Positions 47,995-56,807 of a stretch of DNA of 64,000 nucleotides are shown here, piece by piece. Both the position numbers and the translations under genes were made by a program. Each line of letters begins with the position of its first letter. Positions within the stretch are counted from its first letter, which is position 1. Origin of the DNA: Anaerolineae bacterium (lineage in GTDB: Bacteria; Chloroflexota; Anaerolineae; Aggregatilineales; Phototrophicaceae); contig JALHNB010000006.1 of the NCBI GenBank assembly GCA_022843745.1, positions 1 through 64,000 of the forward strand, in the 5' to 3' direction. The notes beneath the pieces are model-generated. The model made no database searches and was not told the origin of the DNA. It saw only the letters and a list, made by a program, of their open reading frames with translations.

Positions 47995-48909
47995 ATGGCA
48001 ACTAATGGAACGCATACAAACGGCGGAGAAGAAACCGGCACGTTTAAACTAAAAGCAGGGCTGGCGCAAATGCTCAAGGGCGGCGTGATTATGGACGTGG
48101 TAACGGCTGACCACGCCAAGATCGCCGAAGACGCAGGTGCCTGCGCGGTTATGGCGCTGGAACGCGTCCCGGCAGATATTCGCGCACAGGGCGGCGTGGC
48201 CCGTATGAGCGACCCGGACATGATCGAAAGCATCATGAAATCGGTCAGCATCCCGGTCATGGCGAAGGCGCGTATCGGCCATTTTGTCGAAGCACAAATT
48301 CTCGAAGCGATGGGCATCGACTACATCGACGAGAGCGAAGTTCTGACCCCCGCCGATGAAGAAAATCACATTAACAAGCACAAATTCAAAATTCCGTTCG
48401 TCTGCGGCTGCCGCAACCTCGGCGAAGCGTTGCGTCGTGTTTCCGAAGGCGCGGCGATGATCCGCACTAAAGGCGAAGCAGGCACAGGCGATGTCGTTGA
48501 AGCCGTTCGCCATGCACGTACCGTCATGGGCGAAATTCGCCGCCTGACATCAATGGACGAGGACGAGCTGTTCACATACGCCAAAAATATTCAAGCGCCC
48601 TTCGCGTTGGTCAAAGAAACCGCCGAACTCGGACGCTTGCCAGTCGTCAATTTCGCCGCAGGTGGGGTCGCAACCCCGGCGGACGCGGCGCTGATGATGC
48701 AGCTTGGCGTAGACGGCGTTTTCGTCGGCTCCGGCATTTTCAAGAGTGGCGACCCGGCCAAACGCGCCAAAGCGATTGTCGAGGCCGTGACGCACTTCAA
48801 TGACCCCGCGATCCTGCTCAGCGTCAGCCGCAATCTTGGCGAAGCGATGGTCGGCATCAACGTGACAACGATGCCTGAAGGGGATAAAATCGCCCAACGC
48901 GGGTGGTAA
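47995..48909 (+). CDS. pdxS: Pyridoxal 5'-phosphate synthase, lyase subunit
   Basis: 304 residues, normal length. Makes PLP from ribose 5-phosphate, glyceraldehyde 3-phosphate and ammonia. Signature blocks: [82 protein letters not shown], the lysine region [19 protein letters not shown], and [32 protein letters not shown]. The glutaminase partner pdxT, usually next door, is absent. AAAGGGCAAAG precedes the start. Ends with its own terminator. Confidence 0.98.
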   Translation: MATNGTHTNGGEETGTFKLKAGLAQMLKGGVIMDVVTADHAKIAEDAGACAVMALERVPADIRAQGGVARMSDPDMIESIMKSVSIPVMAKARIGHFVEAQILEAMGIDYIDESEVLTPADEENHINKHKFKIPFVCGCRNLGEALRRVSEGAAMIRTKGEAGTGDVVEAVRHARTVMGEIRRLTSMDEDELFTYAKNIQAPFALVKETAELGRLPVVNFAAGGVATPADAALMMQLGVDGVFVGSGIFKSGDPAKRAKAIVEAVTHFNDPAILLSVSRNLGEAMVGINVTTMPEGDKIAQRGW

Positions 48910-48931
48910 GTTAACCTTAGCGAGATAAACT

Positions 48932-48972
48932 AAAGGGTATGTTCGATACATGGAACATGCCCTTTTTCTTTA
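48932..48972 (+). terminator. pdxS intrinsic terminator
   Basis: AAAGGGTATGTTC (48932-48944) pairs with GAACATGCCCTTT (48953-48965), 13 bp with one G-T, 8-base loop, then TTCTTTAT. It separates pdxS from the aminotransferase gene. Confidence 0.85.
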
Positions 48973-49005
48973 TAATTCCCATATCTCCGAATTTTTGATG
49001 GATTG

Positions 49006-50292
49006 ATGGACAACCTCATGACAACTGACTCGCTCAATTTACTCGCGCCCGCCTGGTCACATCTGACGACGATGCAGCCCGAACGCGGCGAAGGCATCTA
49101 TCTCTACGAAGCTGACGGTACACGCTGGACGGACTTTACCAGCGGCATCGGTGTCACCAATACCGGCCACTGTCACCCGCGCGTCGTCCAGGCGATTCAG
49201 GAGCAGGCCGCGAAATTGATTCAAGGCCAGATCAACATCGTCGTTTCGCAGCCAACGCTCAAACTCGCCGAACTGCTCAACAGCATCATGCCGGATTCAA
49301 TCAACCGATTTTTCTTCTCCAACAGCGGCGCGGAAGCGACAGAAGCAGCCGTCAAGCTGGCGCGTCACGCCACCAAGCGCACCAATCTCATCACTTTTCA
49401 GGGCAGCTTTCATGGTCGCACCGCCCAAACGATGGCGATGACCAACTCAAAAAACATCTATCGCGCCTCCTACCAACCGCTGCCATCCGGCATTTTTGTC
49501 GCGCCCTTCCCCTACAGCTACTACTACGGCTGGGACGACGATACGACGATTGATTTTTGCCTGCGCGAACTCGACTTGCTGTTCAAAACTCAGAGCGCAC
49601 CAGAAGAAACTGCCGCCATTATCATCGAGCCTGTTCTCGGCGAAGGCGGTTACATCCCCGCCCCGGAGCGATTTTTACGCGAACTGCGCGAGATTTGCAC
49701 CCATTACGGCATTCTGCTGGTCGTGGATGAGGTGCAAACCGGATTCGGACGCACCGGGAAATTATTTTGCTACGAATACGCCGAAGTCGTGCCGGACATC
49801 ATCATTATGGCGAAGGGACTCGGAAGCGGGATGCCAATCTCAGCCATCGCCTCGACGGAAGCCATCATGAGCAATTGGAAACCCGGCGCACATGGCGGCA
49901 CTTATGGCGGCGGGGCATTGGCAGCAACGGCAGGCGTGGCAACCGTGCAGACGATGATCGACGAGGATTTACCCGGCAACGCGGCGCGTATGGGCGAACG
50001 CCTGATGGATGGATTGAGCGAACTTCAGGGGCGATTCCCCATCATTGGCGATGTGCGTGGGCGCGGCTTGATGGTTGCGACAGAATTTACCGCCGCTGAT
50101 AAACATCCCGACAAAACGACGACCAAAGCCGTACAAACCGCCTGCATCGAGCGCAATTTGCTCCTGCTCACCTGTGGCAGCTACGAAAACGTCATTCGCT
50201 GGATTCCGCCGCTGGTGGTCAACGAACAGCAAATCGACAATGCGCTCACTATTTTCGAGGACGCACTGACCGCCGTCAGCACAAAAGGATAA
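49006..50292 (+). CDS. Class III PLP-dependent aminotransferase (GABA/ornithine type)
   Basis: 428 residues from the ATG at 49006; the ATG at 49018 is also possible. Fold type I enzyme: WTDFTSGIGVTNTGHCHPRVVQAI, FFFSNSGAEATEAAVKLAR (PLP phosphate cup), FQGSFHGRTAQTMAMT, IIEPVLGEGGYIPAP, LLVVDEVQTGFGRTGKLF (Asp contacting the PLP ring nitrogen), and PDIIIMAKGLGSGMPISAIAS with the Schiff-base Lys. Relatives transfer the amino group of GABA, ornithine or similar omega-amines. One of two such genes in the window; the other is at 52254. Confidence 0.94.
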   Translation: MDNLMTTDSLNLLAPAWSHLTTMQPERGEGIYLYEADGTRWTDFTSGIGVTNTGHCHPRVVQAIQEQAAKLIQGQINIVVSQPTLKLAELLNSIMPDSINRFFFSNSGAEATEAAVKLARHATKRTNLITFQGSFHGRTAQTMAMTNSKNIYRASYQPLPSGIFVAPFPYSYYYGWDDDTTIDFCLRELDLLFKTQSAPEETAAIIIEPVLGEGGYIPAPERFLRELREICTHYGILLVVDEVQTGFGRTGKLFCYEYAEVVPDIIIMAKGLGSGMPISAIASTEAIMSNWKPGAHGGTYGGGALAATAGVATVQTMIDEDLPGNAARMGERLMDGLSELQGRFPIIGDVRGRGLMVATEFTAADKHPDKTTTKAVQTACIERNLLLLTCGSYENVIRWIPPLVVNEQQIDNALTIFEDALTAVSTKG

Positions 50293-50384
50293 TCTATTTC
50301 ATGCGTTTGATCCGCGTGACCTGCGCGTGATCCGTCTCCGCTGTAAAATGGAAATGCGATAAGTATATTTCGGCGGTAAATCTT

Positions 50385-51032
50385 ATGAGCATTCCTTTTT
50401 CGCGTCGCTTCGAATTCAAACGCATTTCACGCCTGCCGCAGATCATACGGGCGTTTATCATCGTCCTGGTCGGCGCGGCTGTTATCATTGCCGTACCTCG
50501 CGTATTGGTTTCACTGAACTCCGGCCTGCAAAATATCGCCCTCGCTCTGGGCGGATGTGTCGCCGTGTCGGGCATCATCGCCGTCGCGCTTTTGCTATTC
50601 GCGACCATTCGCAGCGCAGGCCACATTATTGAGGTCGATGAAACCGGATTAAACGTTCAGCGCGAAGGGAAAGATACCCAATCGCTCAAATGGGCGGATG
50701 TGAGTTTCTACGAGGCGCAGGAGAGCGATAGTTTCTTCGATATTGAGAGTTTTACCAACACCGACTCGACACCTTCTTCCTGCACCAGCGATCCGTTGGG
50801 CGGGTGTATCTTCGGGCTGATCCTCGGTCTCTATCTGATCGTGCTGGACTGGTTCATTCGTGGCTCAATCTGGCGCGTCAAATTCAAACTCAAATCGCGG
50901 CGTGTGCTGAACATCAATGGCTACGGCGCACAAATGGACGAACTCGTCGAGCAAATTTTGCCGCGTTTTCTGCCAGATAAGCGCAAATTACCCAAACCTG
51001 TCGAAAATAAAGCTGAGGATTCAGAGGAGTAG
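50385..51032 (+). CDS. Membrane protein with three hydrophobic segments, unknown
   Basis: 215 residues. Hydrophobic helices at about 20-42 (IIRAFIIVLVGAAVIIAVPRVLV) and 49-74, and a third at about 136-158 (GGCIFGLILGLYLIVLDWFI). Between the second and third is a soluble stretch (VDETGLNVQREGKDTQSLKWADVSFYEAQ) that resembles the small PH-like domains of bacterial membrane proteins. The C-terminal 25 residues are charged. Function not recognised. Stands alone downstream of the aminotransferase gene. Confidence 0.78.
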   Translation: MSIPFSRRFEFKRISRLPQIIRAFIIVLVGAAVIIAVPRVLVSLNSGLQNIALALGGCVAVSGIIAVALLLFATIRSAGHIIEVDETGLNVQREGKDTQSLKWADVSFYEAQESDSFFDIESFTNTDSTPSSCTSDPLGGCIFGLILGLYLIVLDWFIRGSIWRVKFKLKSRRVLNINGYGAQMDELVEQILPRFLPDKRKLPKPVENKAEDSEE

Positions 51033-51059
51033 ATCACTGCTACTACATCCTCTGAGATT

Positions 51060-52064
51060 TCATTTACTAAGGGGAATATTGAGCCGTAGACCCTCACTAT
51101 TTTGTATTGGATATAAGCCATTGAGATGAAAATATGCCGATACTATAATCGCTAAATTATCAAATGTTGCATCATCCCACTTCTTATTCTTATCTATCAG
51201 TTGCAACTCATCGTAGAGTTGATTAGCCAACTGGGATAAGGAAGGGGATATTTCGCCAATTTGGTCTATTAGAGTTTCACGTAGCGAATCGTCAGAGTGT
51301 TTTGCCAACAGCCCCATCACACGACCCAATTGATTGAGGGTCTTTGATATTTCACTGCAAGAATAATTCCAAATCTGTCCAATATCTCCGTTCGATCTGT
51401 AGTCAATAATCTCTCGTTTTATATTTTCATTACAACTTTGCATCATTTTGAGGCAGAGGCCAATTTGATTACTGATCGTACTTTCTTCTAGGTAGACGTA
51501 GGCAACGCTTTCCGCAAAGTATTCAGACCATATTATTCGAGCAAAGTATTGCTGTATACCTATCCAGTCATCATTTGCAGGTGTTGACTCTGGGCCAAAA
51601 ACGTGAATACCAATAAAATCATCGTGTACATGAGCTAATTCATGTGCAAAGACACCACTTGCTAAATTCTTGAATCCCATATCTTCACTTATAAGCCCCC
51701 GCCCAATTACTTCAGATAATATAATAATTGAGAATGTCGATCCTAGCTGACCATCTCCCCAAGTTAATGTTTTGCCTGCAACAACAGCATTCTCATCGGT
51801 AGAAGTTAACTCTGGATAACCTAATTTTTTCTGCCATCTAAAAATCTCCTGAGTGATGTCAGAAGTCACAATCACTAATCTTAGCAATCTACACCCTGCT
51901 GCGCTCCGCTTTTCAATATCCTCTTTGATATTGACGATGGCATCGCGAAGCGCATCAAGATTTTCCTGTTTTGTCCACTCATCAGTCACTTTCAACAGGG
52001 ATATATTCAGTTGACCTAAAAGTGTACCTTCTACAGAATTTTTATCAGGAATTTGAACACTCAT
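51060..52064 (-). CDS. Putative zinc metallopeptidase-like protein (HExxH), AT-rich
   Basis: 334 residues, family not recognised. FAHELAHVHDDF gives HExxH at residues 141-145, and SEYFAESVAY (Glu181, Glu185) follows about 40 residues later, the spacing of the third ligand in gluzincin peptidases. An upstream alpha/beta part (LRLVIVTSDITQEIF) and a helical C-terminus complete it. No signal peptide, so it would act inside the cell. Codon use and base composition are clearly more AT-rich (many Ile, Asn, Ser with A/T third bases) than neighbours, suggesting recent transfer. Confidence 0.78.
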   Translation of the reverse strand: MSVQIPDKNSVEGTLLGQLNISLLKVTDEWTKQENLDALRDAIVNIKEDIEKRSAAGCRLLRLVIVTSDITQEIFRWQKKLGYPELTSTDENAVVAGKTLTWGDGQLGSTFSIIILSEVIGRGLISEDMGFKNLASGVFAHELAHVHDDFIGIHVFGPESTPANDDWIGIQQYFARIIWSEYFAESVAYVYLEESTISNQIGLCLKMMQSCNENIKREIIDYRSNGDIGQIWNYSCSEISKTLNQLGRVMGLLAKHSDDSLRETLIDQIGEISPSLSQLANQLYDELQLIDKNKKWDDATFDNLAIIVSAYFHLNGLYPIQNSEGLRLNIPLSK

Positions 52065-52253
52065 TTTGACCTGTTCGCTTCTTTAGAGTTCCGTGTTCTA
52101 TTCTTCAAATATGCTACAATTTTACAGTCAATTTTAAATAATTAATAGATAAGATGTGCTAAAATCTAGACTTTGAATAATTTAGGCCCCACTGAAGTGA
52201 AAAAGTGGTAAACTTTCGCCAGCTTTGAATAAGTCCTTCTTAAAGGAAGAATC

Positions 52254-53612
52254 ATGCCAACAATTAACCTTGTGACTGAAATTCCCGGCCCAAAAAGCCG
52301 GGCGATTGTCGCGCGGCGCGAAGCCGCCACCCCACGCGGCGCGGCCAAACTCACGCCCGTCGCAATCGAAAAAGCCGTAGGCGCAGCGATCACCGATGTC
52401 GATGGCAATACCTTTCTCGATTTTGCAGGCGGAATCGGCGTACTAGCTGTCGGACACTGCCCACCAAATGTCGTCAACGCCATCAAAAATCAGGCCGAGC
52501 AGTTGATTCACCTGTGCGCCATCGTCGGCACGTATGAGCCGTATGTCGAAGTCGCCGAACTCATGAACGAGGTCACACCCGGCGATTTTCCCAAGAAAAC
52601 AATTCTGCTCAACAGCGGCGCGGAAGCTCTCGAAACCTGCGTCAAGATCGCCCGCAGCTATACAGGTCGGCCTGGGATCGTCGTTTTTGAGGGCGGTTAT
52701 CACGGGCGCACCAACATGACGCTTTCGATGACCAGCAAATATGGCCTCTTTAAGAAGGGGTTTGGCCCGTTCGCGTCGGAAATTTATCGTCTCCCCTTCC
52801 CCAATATTTACCGTCGTCCAGCGGGCATGTCCGAAGATGCTTACGTGGATAGCTGCATCGTCCAGTTGGAAAATGCCTTTATCGCCCAGGTCGATCCGTC
52901 AGCAGTCGCGGCCATCGTCATCGAAACCGTGCAGGGCGAAGGCGGATTTATTGCCACGCCGCCGCGCTTTTTGCAGCGCATCCGCGAATTGTGTACGCAG
53001 CACGGCATCGTAATGGTATCCGACGAGGTGCAGTGCGGATTCGGGCGCACGGGTAAATTGTTCGCCGTCGAGCATTACGGCATCGTGCCGGATTTGATCG
53101 CGACAGCCAAATCGATTGCGGCAGGGATGCCCCTTGCGGCTGTGACTGGACGTGCCGATATTATGGATGGTCCGCACCCCGGCGGTTTGGGCGGTACTTA
53201 CAGTGGCAATCCACTGGCCTGTGTCGCGGCGATTGAGACAATTAAGATGATTAGCGACCCGGCATTTTTGCGCCGCGCCGAGGAATTAGGCGAAAGTATG
53301 CGCGATCATCTGCTGGAATTGCAAACCAATGTCTCCTTAATCGGCGATGTGCGCGGTCTGGGGCCGATGCTGCTTATGGAACTGGTGACGGATCGAGTCG
53401 CCAAAACGCCTGCTGTCCAGGAAACTGCTCAGGTCACGCTGGAAACCTTTAAGCGCGGCCTCGTCTGCATTCGCGCCGGGCTGTATAGCAACTGCGTTCG
53501 CTTCCTGCCGCCGCTGAATATCACTGACGAGCAGTTGGATGAAGGCATGGCTGTCCTCGCTGAATCGGTTCGCGTGGTTGAGGCCAATCGCCACCCTGTC
53601 GCCGGAGATTAA
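52254..53612 (+). CDS. Class III aminotransferase, 4-aminobutyrate type
   Basis: 452 residues, AAAGGAAGA before the start. The N-terminus IPGPKSRAIVARREAATPRG is characteristic of GabT-type enzymes. Further landmarks: GGIGVLAVGHCPPNVV, LLNSGAEALETCVKIARSYTGRPGIVVFEGGYHGRTNMTLSMTSK, VIETVQGEGGFIATP, VMVSDEVQCGFGRTGKLF, DLIATAKSIAAGMPLAAVTGRADIMD (Lys of the Schiff base) and GGLGGTYSGNPLACVAA. It probably moves the amino group of GABA to 2-oxoglutarate; the semialdehyde could be used by the dehydrogenase at 57900. Confidence 0.94.
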   Translation: MPTINLVTEIPGPKSRAIVARREAATPRGAAKLTPVAIEKAVGAAITDVDGNTFLDFAGGIGVLAVGHCPPNVVNAIKNQAEQLIHLCAIVGTYEPYVEVAELMNEVTPGDFPKKTILLNSGAEALETCVKIARSYTGRPGIVVFEGGYHGRTNMTLSMTSKYGLFKKGFGPFASEIYRLPFPNIYRRPAGMSEDAYVDSCIVQLENAFIAQVDPSAVAAIVIETVQGEGGFIATPPRFLQRIRELCTQHGIVMVSDEVQCGFGRTGKLFAVEHYGIVPDLIATAKSIAAGMPLAAVTGRADIMDGPHPGGLGGTYSGNPLACVAAIETIKMISDPAFLRRAEELGESMRDHLLELQTNVSLIGDVRGLGPMLLMELVTDRVAKTPAVQETAQVTLETFKRGLVCIRAGLYSNCVRFLPPLNITDEQLDEGMAVLAESVRVVEANRHPVAGD

Positions 53613-53642
53613 AAACAGTATTTCGTTTTCTAATCGGTCAAC

Positions 53643-53671
53643 TTGACAGCTATCGCAATCGAGCCTAGCAT
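53643..53671 (+). promoter_or_regulatory. Promoter of the SLATT-like pair
   Basis: TTGACA (53643-53648), 17-base spacer, TAGCAT (53666-53671). Transcription would start near 53678, immediately before a set of direct repeats. Confidence 0.6.
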
Positions 53672-53680
53672 TTGTCTTAG

Positions 53681-53741
53681 TGCATCAACCAGAGATGTTA
53701 GGTGTGCTAACCAGAGATGTTCAGTGCATGAACCACAGAGA
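53681..53741 (+). repeat. Direct repeats in the leader of the SLATT-like pair
   Basis: AACCAGAGATGTT occurs at 53687-53699 and 53709-53721 (period 22), and a partial third copy (AACCACAGAG) starts at 53731, again 22 further on. The copies lie between the predicted transcription start and the start codon at 53753, so they could be operators for a repressor or RNA-binding sites. Confidence 0.7.
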
Positions 53742-53752
53742 GGGAAGAAAGC

Positions 53753-54454
53753 ATGAGCAGTCAGATATCGGGTTCGTCGGGCGCTCGTCCACCTTCGCCC
53801 GCCCCGCCGCCTCTGCGCAAGCCAGCGGACGAGAAACCCAATACCCAGGAAACAGCCGGTTTTCGCGAGAACTGGCCCGCGTGGATGAAACAACTGCCAC
53901 GCTGGAGTTTTCCGAAAGAGCCAAATCCCAATTACCAACTGATCGACCACGACAAGCTGAAGGCACACCTGGCAACTCTTGATCCCGAAGCCGTGAGCCA
54001 GATCGAAGCAGACCTGCAATTTCTCGATCACGAACTCATGCGCCTGTTCCGTGAGCGCGATTTCCAGGCCAGCCAGTCGCAGAACATGTATCGACTCTAC
54101 CAGATCGGCTTCATGATTTTGGCAGGTCTTGCGGCGCTGGTCGGCTCGTTACAAGCGCTGGCGCTCAATAACAGCCCGGATACCGTTCCCATCTTTTCAC
54201 TAATCGAAACGATTGTCGCCCTGGTCACAACTTACCTGGCAACGATCAGTGGACGTGAACCACCGCTGCCGTTGTGGTTGCAAAATCGCCGCCGTGCCGA
54301 ACATCTGCGACGCGAATATTTCCGTTATCTGATGAACATGCCGCCCTATGACCAGTTGGACGGCTACAAGCGCCGGATGACTTTATCGCAACGCGCCGCT
54401 GACATTAACCGAGGTGTTTATCCCGAAACCGAGAGTGAAGAAGGATCAGGCTGA
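53753..54454 (+). CDS. DUF4231/SLATT-like two-TM membrane protein
   Basis: 233 residues. A Pro/Ser-rich N-terminal tail of about 75 residues, then a helical region, two membrane helices at about 118-137 (IGFMILAGLAALVGSLQALAL) and 147-163 (LIETIVALVTTYLATIS), and then WLQNRRRAEHLRREYFRYLM. That closing motif is typical of DUF4231/SLATT, a domain predicted to form membrane pores in nucleotide-activated defence systems. It overlaps the next gene by 1 base (TGATG). Confidence 0.78.
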   Translation: MSSQISGSSGARPPSPAPPPLRKPADEKPNTQETAGFRENWPAWMKQLPRWSFPKEPNPNYQLIDHDKLKAHLATLDPEAVSQIEADLQFLDHELMRLFRERDFQASQSQNMYRLYQIGFMILAGLAALVGSLQALALNNSPDTVPIFSLIETIVALVTTYLATISGREPPLPLWLQNRRRAEHLRREYFRYLMNMPPYDQLDGYKRRMTLSQRAADINRGVYPETESEEGSG

Positions 54455-55137
54455 TGGCGAAATTAGCACGCACTGACTTAGAAGCTCGCTATGAGTTATT
54501 CAACAAATTTGCTTTAGACGATCAACGCAACTACTACAAAAATACGCTGACCAAATATCGCCTGTCCGCTAGACAAGTTAATCGCCTACGCGCCATTTTT
54601 GCCTTCCTCACAGGGCTTTCGGCGGCGGGTGCCGGGTTTATCGTCCAATCGAACTTTGTGACCGGGGCGCGGTGTAATACAATGGCGGTCAATGGTGTCG
54701 CCCCTACTGTGTCCGGCGATTGTGCCAATCTCCAGGTTCTGGTCTATATTTTTATGGTCGGAGCAGTGGTGATGCCTGTACTGGGGCAGATTTTTAATAC
54801 CCTGGCTGATCTCTATCAATGGGATCGCATGATTACGATTTACGACTCCGCATTGGAAAATATCGAGGTTGCCGATGCCCAATCACCGCTGCCTGACATG
54901 GATGATGTGATCTATGCTGCCAGCGTAAGAGCTTTCACCGAGGGTACGTTAGCCGTTATGAACGACGAAACGGCGCAGTGGGGTCAATCCATCCGCACCC
55001 CGCCGCAGCTTGAACGCTTTGTCGCCGAACAGCGTGACCGGGCACGACGGACTGGGGCTGATGCCGATTACAACGCCGAACGTGAGCGAACTGGCAATAA
55101 AAATCCTCCGCCGTCCGAGCCTCCGGCTAACCCATAA
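54454..55137 (+). CDS. Second SLATT-like two-TM membrane protein
   Basis: 227 residues. YYKNTLTKYRLSARQVNRLRAIFAFLTGLSAAGAGFIVQ gives the pre-TM helix and first membrane segment (about 45-65), and LVYIFMVGAVVMPVLGQIFNTLADLYQWDRMITIYDSALENIE the second (about 88-108) with the following amphipathic helix. The arrangement matches SLATT proteins with paired two-TM helices. The C-terminus is disordered (Pro/Asn-rich). It depends on the first gene for translation by coupling. No cyclase or SLOG sensor gene is adjacent. Confidence 0.72.
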   Translation: MAKLARTDLEARYELFNKFALDDQRNYYKNTLTKYRLSARQVNRLRAIFAFLTGLSAAGAGFIVQSNFVTGARCNTMAVNGVAPTVSGDCANLQVLVYIFMVGAVVMPVLGQIFNTLADLYQWDRMITIYDSALENIEVADAQSPLPDMDDVIYAASVRAFTEGTLAVMNDETAQWGQSIRTPPQLERFVAEQRDRARRTGADADYNAERERTGNKNPPPSEPPANP

Positions 55138-55167
55138 GAATAACCTCTCAGGCGATCATTTATACTT

Positions 55168-55196
55168 CATAGGGACACAGCACACGTGTCCCTATG
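55168..55196. repeat. Intergenic palindromic repeat
   Basis: CATAGGGACAC (55168-55178) and GTGTCCCTATG (55186-55196) form a perfect 11-bp inverted repeat with a 7-base loop. It lies between the SLATT pair and the amidohydrolase gene. It resembles in design the GGGCACGAT palindrome inside the GT39 gene. With no T-run after it, it is more likely a dispersed repeat than a terminator. Confidence 0.7.
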
Positions 55197-55216
55197 ATTT
55201 TCCAGGTAGGCTTTTG

Positions 55217-56800
55217 ATGATTCTTTTACACAATGGCACTATTCATACAATGGACTCGCGCTACCCCGCGCCGGAAGCGATACTCACCGCCGACGATGGT
55301 CGCATTCTGGCTGTCGGCGCGTTAGCAGAGTGCGAAGCGGCAGCAAAACCCGCCACGCAGCGCGTCAATCTTGGCGGGCGCACGCTCATTCCCGGCTTTA
55401 ACGATGCTCATGTTCACATCTGGAAAGTGGGCTTGCTGCTCACCAAGCAGGTGGATGCACGCCGAGCGCTTGCACCGGATATAGAGTCGATCATCAGCCG
55501 CTTTCACGAACGTGCGCAAAATTTACCCGCCGGGACGTGGATCACTGGACGCGGCTACAACGAGGCTGAACTCCCAGAACGCCGCCACCTGACTCGTTTC
55601 GATCTCGACGCTGCTAGTCCCGACCATCCGATTGCCCTCACGCGCACCTGCGGTCACATGATCGTCGCCAACACGCTCGCGCTCCGGTTGGCAAATATCC
55701 ACGCGGAAACGGCTGATCCCCCCGGTGGCGTGATCGTGCGCGACGAAAACGGCCAGCCAACCGGGCTACTTCAGGAAACAGCGATGGGCTTCCTCAACCG
55801 CGCCATGCCGGAAGTTTCCGACGGCGATATGGCTGATGCGATCAAAGCCGCGAACCGTCATCAACTCAGCCTGGGAATCACCAGTGCCACCGATCCGCTG
55901 CTGACTCCCGCGATTTTAGAAGTTTATCGTCAGCTTGAAGCCAATGATGAACTCGCGGTGCGCGTCAACGGTCTGCCGATCCGCCGTCCTGATGGCGGTA
56001 AAGAAACGCTGCCCCTGCCAGAACGCTTCATCAGCGATAAATTGCGGATCGAATGCGTGAAATTTTTTGCCGATGGTGGCCTCAGCGGGGCAACGGCGGC
56101 GTTGAGCATGGACTATAAAGTAACAGGCGGGCGGGGCGTACTGCGCTTTGACACTGACGAATTAACCGAACTGATGTGGGAAGCGCACGAGGCGGGCTTT
56201 CGCATTGGCACGCACGCGATTGGCGATGTTGCGCTGGAACAGATCATCAGTGCCTACGAAGAACTGCATCGCCGCAAACCCAACGGCCTGCGCCATCGCA
56301 TCGAGCATTTAGGATTGCCGGACGCTGATATGCTCAAGCGATGCCGAGCCATCAACGTAATCGCCGTACCGCAAACTGTATTTTTGCCTGCTTTGGGCGC
56401 GAGTTTCCGCCGATATTTGCCGGATGTTTTCCTCCCTCGTTGCTATCCTGTCCGCGCCATGCTCGACGCTGGCCTGACCGTCGCGCTCAGTTCCGACGCG
56501 CCCGTCGTGCCAGATGACAATCCCATTCTGGGCATGAAAGCCGCGATTGACCGCCGCGATCACGAAGGCAACCCGATTGCGCCGGAGCAGGCGATTACCC
56601 CTTATGAAGCGCTCTGCGCCTACACGATGGGCGGCGCGATTGCCAGCGGCGACACCGAAAATCGCGGCAGCCTCACACCCGGAAAATGGGCGGATATGGT
56701 GATTTTAAGCGGTGATCCGCTGAACACGCCGCCGGAGAATCTGCTAAAATTGAAGGTGGAACACACCTATGTTGGCGGAAAACTGGTTTTCGAAGGATAG
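55217..56800 (+). CDS. YtcJ-like metal-dependent amidohydrolase
   Basis: 527 residues from the ATG at 55217 (CCAGGTAGG upstream). Amidohydrolase_3 family: LGGRTLIPGFNDAHVHIWK (metal-binding HxH), a Lys/His-bearing core ECVKFFADGGLSGATAALS, FRIGTHAIGDVALEQII, LRHRIEHLGLPDADML, the metal Asp in VALSSDAPVVPDDNPILGMKAAIDRRD, and the closing GSLTPGKWADMVILSGDPL. Such enzymes cleave N-formyl or other amide bonds; the exact substrate is unknown. Cytoplasmic, co-oriented with the MOSC gene 7 bases downstream. Confidence 0.93.
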   Translation: MILLHNGTIHTMDSRYPAPEAILTADDGRILAVGALAECEAAAKPATQRVNLGGRTLIPGFNDAHVHIWKVGLLLTKQVDARRALAPDIESIISRFHERAQNLPAGTWITGRGYNEAELPERRHLTRFDLDAASPDHPIALTRTCGHMIVANTLALRLANIHAETADPPGGVIVRDENGQPTGLLQETAMGFLNRAMPEVSDGDMADAIKAANRHQLSLGITSATDPLLTPAILEVYRQLEANDELAVRVNGLPIRRPDGGKETLPLPERFISDKLRIECVKFFADGGLSGATAALSMDYKVTGGRGVLRFDTDELTELMWEAHEAGFRIGTHAIGDVALEQIISAYEELHRRKPNGLRHRIEHLGLPDADMLKRCRAINVIAVPQTVFLPALGASFRRYLPDVFLPRCYPVRAMLDAGLTVALSSDAPVVPDDNPILGMKAAIDRRDHEGNPIAPEQAITPYEALCAYTMGGAIASGDTENRGSLTPGKWADMVILSGDPLNTPPENLLKLKVEHTYVGGKLVFEG

Positions 56801-56807
56801 AGGATCA

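Noticed and set aside
53681-53741. CRISPR array from spaced repeats
   Set aside because: Repeats are 13 bases with spacers of 9 and only two full copies; no cas genes in the window.
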